Of a DNA stretch of 7,394 nucleotides, positions 7,250-7,394 are shown piece by piece. Both the position numbers and the translations under genes were made by a program. The stretch's first letter is position 1. Each line of letters starts with the position of its first letter. The notes under the pieces are model-generated. The model did no database searches and was not told the DNA's origin. It worked only from the letters and a program-made list of their open reading frames with translations. The DNA comes from Syntrophaceae bacterium UBA1062 (lineage in GTDB: Bacteria > Desulfobacterota > Desulfomonilia > UBA1062), in assembly GCA_002316295.1 (NCBI GenBank), contig DCDF01000146.1, positions 1-7,394 on the forward strand, read 5' to 3'.

Positions 7250-7394
7250 TTCATCAGAGCAGAGTTATTACAGGAGATCGTTTTGCCTCGTCCCTGCCAG
7301 AACCGTCCTTATGAGCCCGTGTGCCTCCATATGCGCTGGAGGAGTTCATCTCAAACACTATTCCTAAATCTCATGAAAGAGCCGAAGATGATCG

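Larger units (their letters stand above)
7157..7394. other. Right-edge intergenic region without a supported gene
   Basis: This stretch of about 238 bp holds the two structured elements described separately (7169-7197 and 7207-7249). Beyond about 7260 I see no tRNA, promoter or gene that can be supported. A minus-strand frame enters from the right edge and stops at 7351 after about 14 residues, ending MRFRNSV. It could be the tail of a convergent gene but is too short to judge. A + strand frame from an ATG at 7331 is open to the edge, but has no ribosome binding site. Confidence 0.5.

Noticed and set aside
7247..7350. Direct repeat of GAGTTCATC at 7247-7255 and 7342-7350
   Set aside because: A 9-base repeat about 95 bp apart with no similarity in the flanks is weak. 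No other sign of an attachment site or mobile element was found.
7351..7394. Possible C-terminal tail of a minus-strand gene ending MRFRNSV
   Set aside because: Only about 14 residues are visible. The ending resembles no family I can name with confidence, so no gene is called.

Overview
The window is a GC-rich bacterial chromosomal segment with an almost gap-free run of six housekeeping genes on the + strand and the start of one divergent gene at the left edge. I place it tentatively in the Desulfobacterota (former Deltaproteobacteria) or a related anaerobic lineage. The grounds are the two-subunit glycyl-tRNA synthetase next to recO, the B12-binding radical SAM protein, and a dGTPase-like HD protein of a type I associate with that group. 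This placement is inference from gene content and remembered family sequences; no database search was possible.

Layout. On the minus strand, the first about 114 codons of a TIGR03960-type B12-binding radical SAM protein run off the left edge. A roughly 205-bp divergent intergenic region follows, with one strong hairpin. The + strand cluster then reads: a short RodZ-like helix-turn-helix membrane protein (550-1020), the magnesium transporter MgtE (1073-2413), the recombination mediator RecO (2419-3120), glycyl-tRNA synthetase alpha GlyQ (3135-3995) and beta GlyS (3998-6067), and a dGTP triphosphohydrolase-like HD protein (6074-7156). The last about 238 bp carry no convincing gene, only overlapping inverted repeats and a weak terminator-like element.

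The gaps between the + strand genes are 52, 5, 14, 2 and 6 bp, so they are very probably co-transcribed and in part translationally coupled. GlyQ and GlyS form one enzyme. RecO and the HD protein touch DNA repair and nucleotide pools, MgtE supplies Mg2+, and the RodZ-like protein may be a cell-envelope or cytoskeletal adaptor. These are general growth functions rather than a dedicated pathway.

I found no convincing undescribed system. Points worth a second look are the RodZ-like protein without a periplasmic domain, a RecO without its zinc-binding cysteines, the in-frame single-stop junction between glyS and the HD gene, the poor start signals of that HD gene, and the structured DNA in both intergenic regions.
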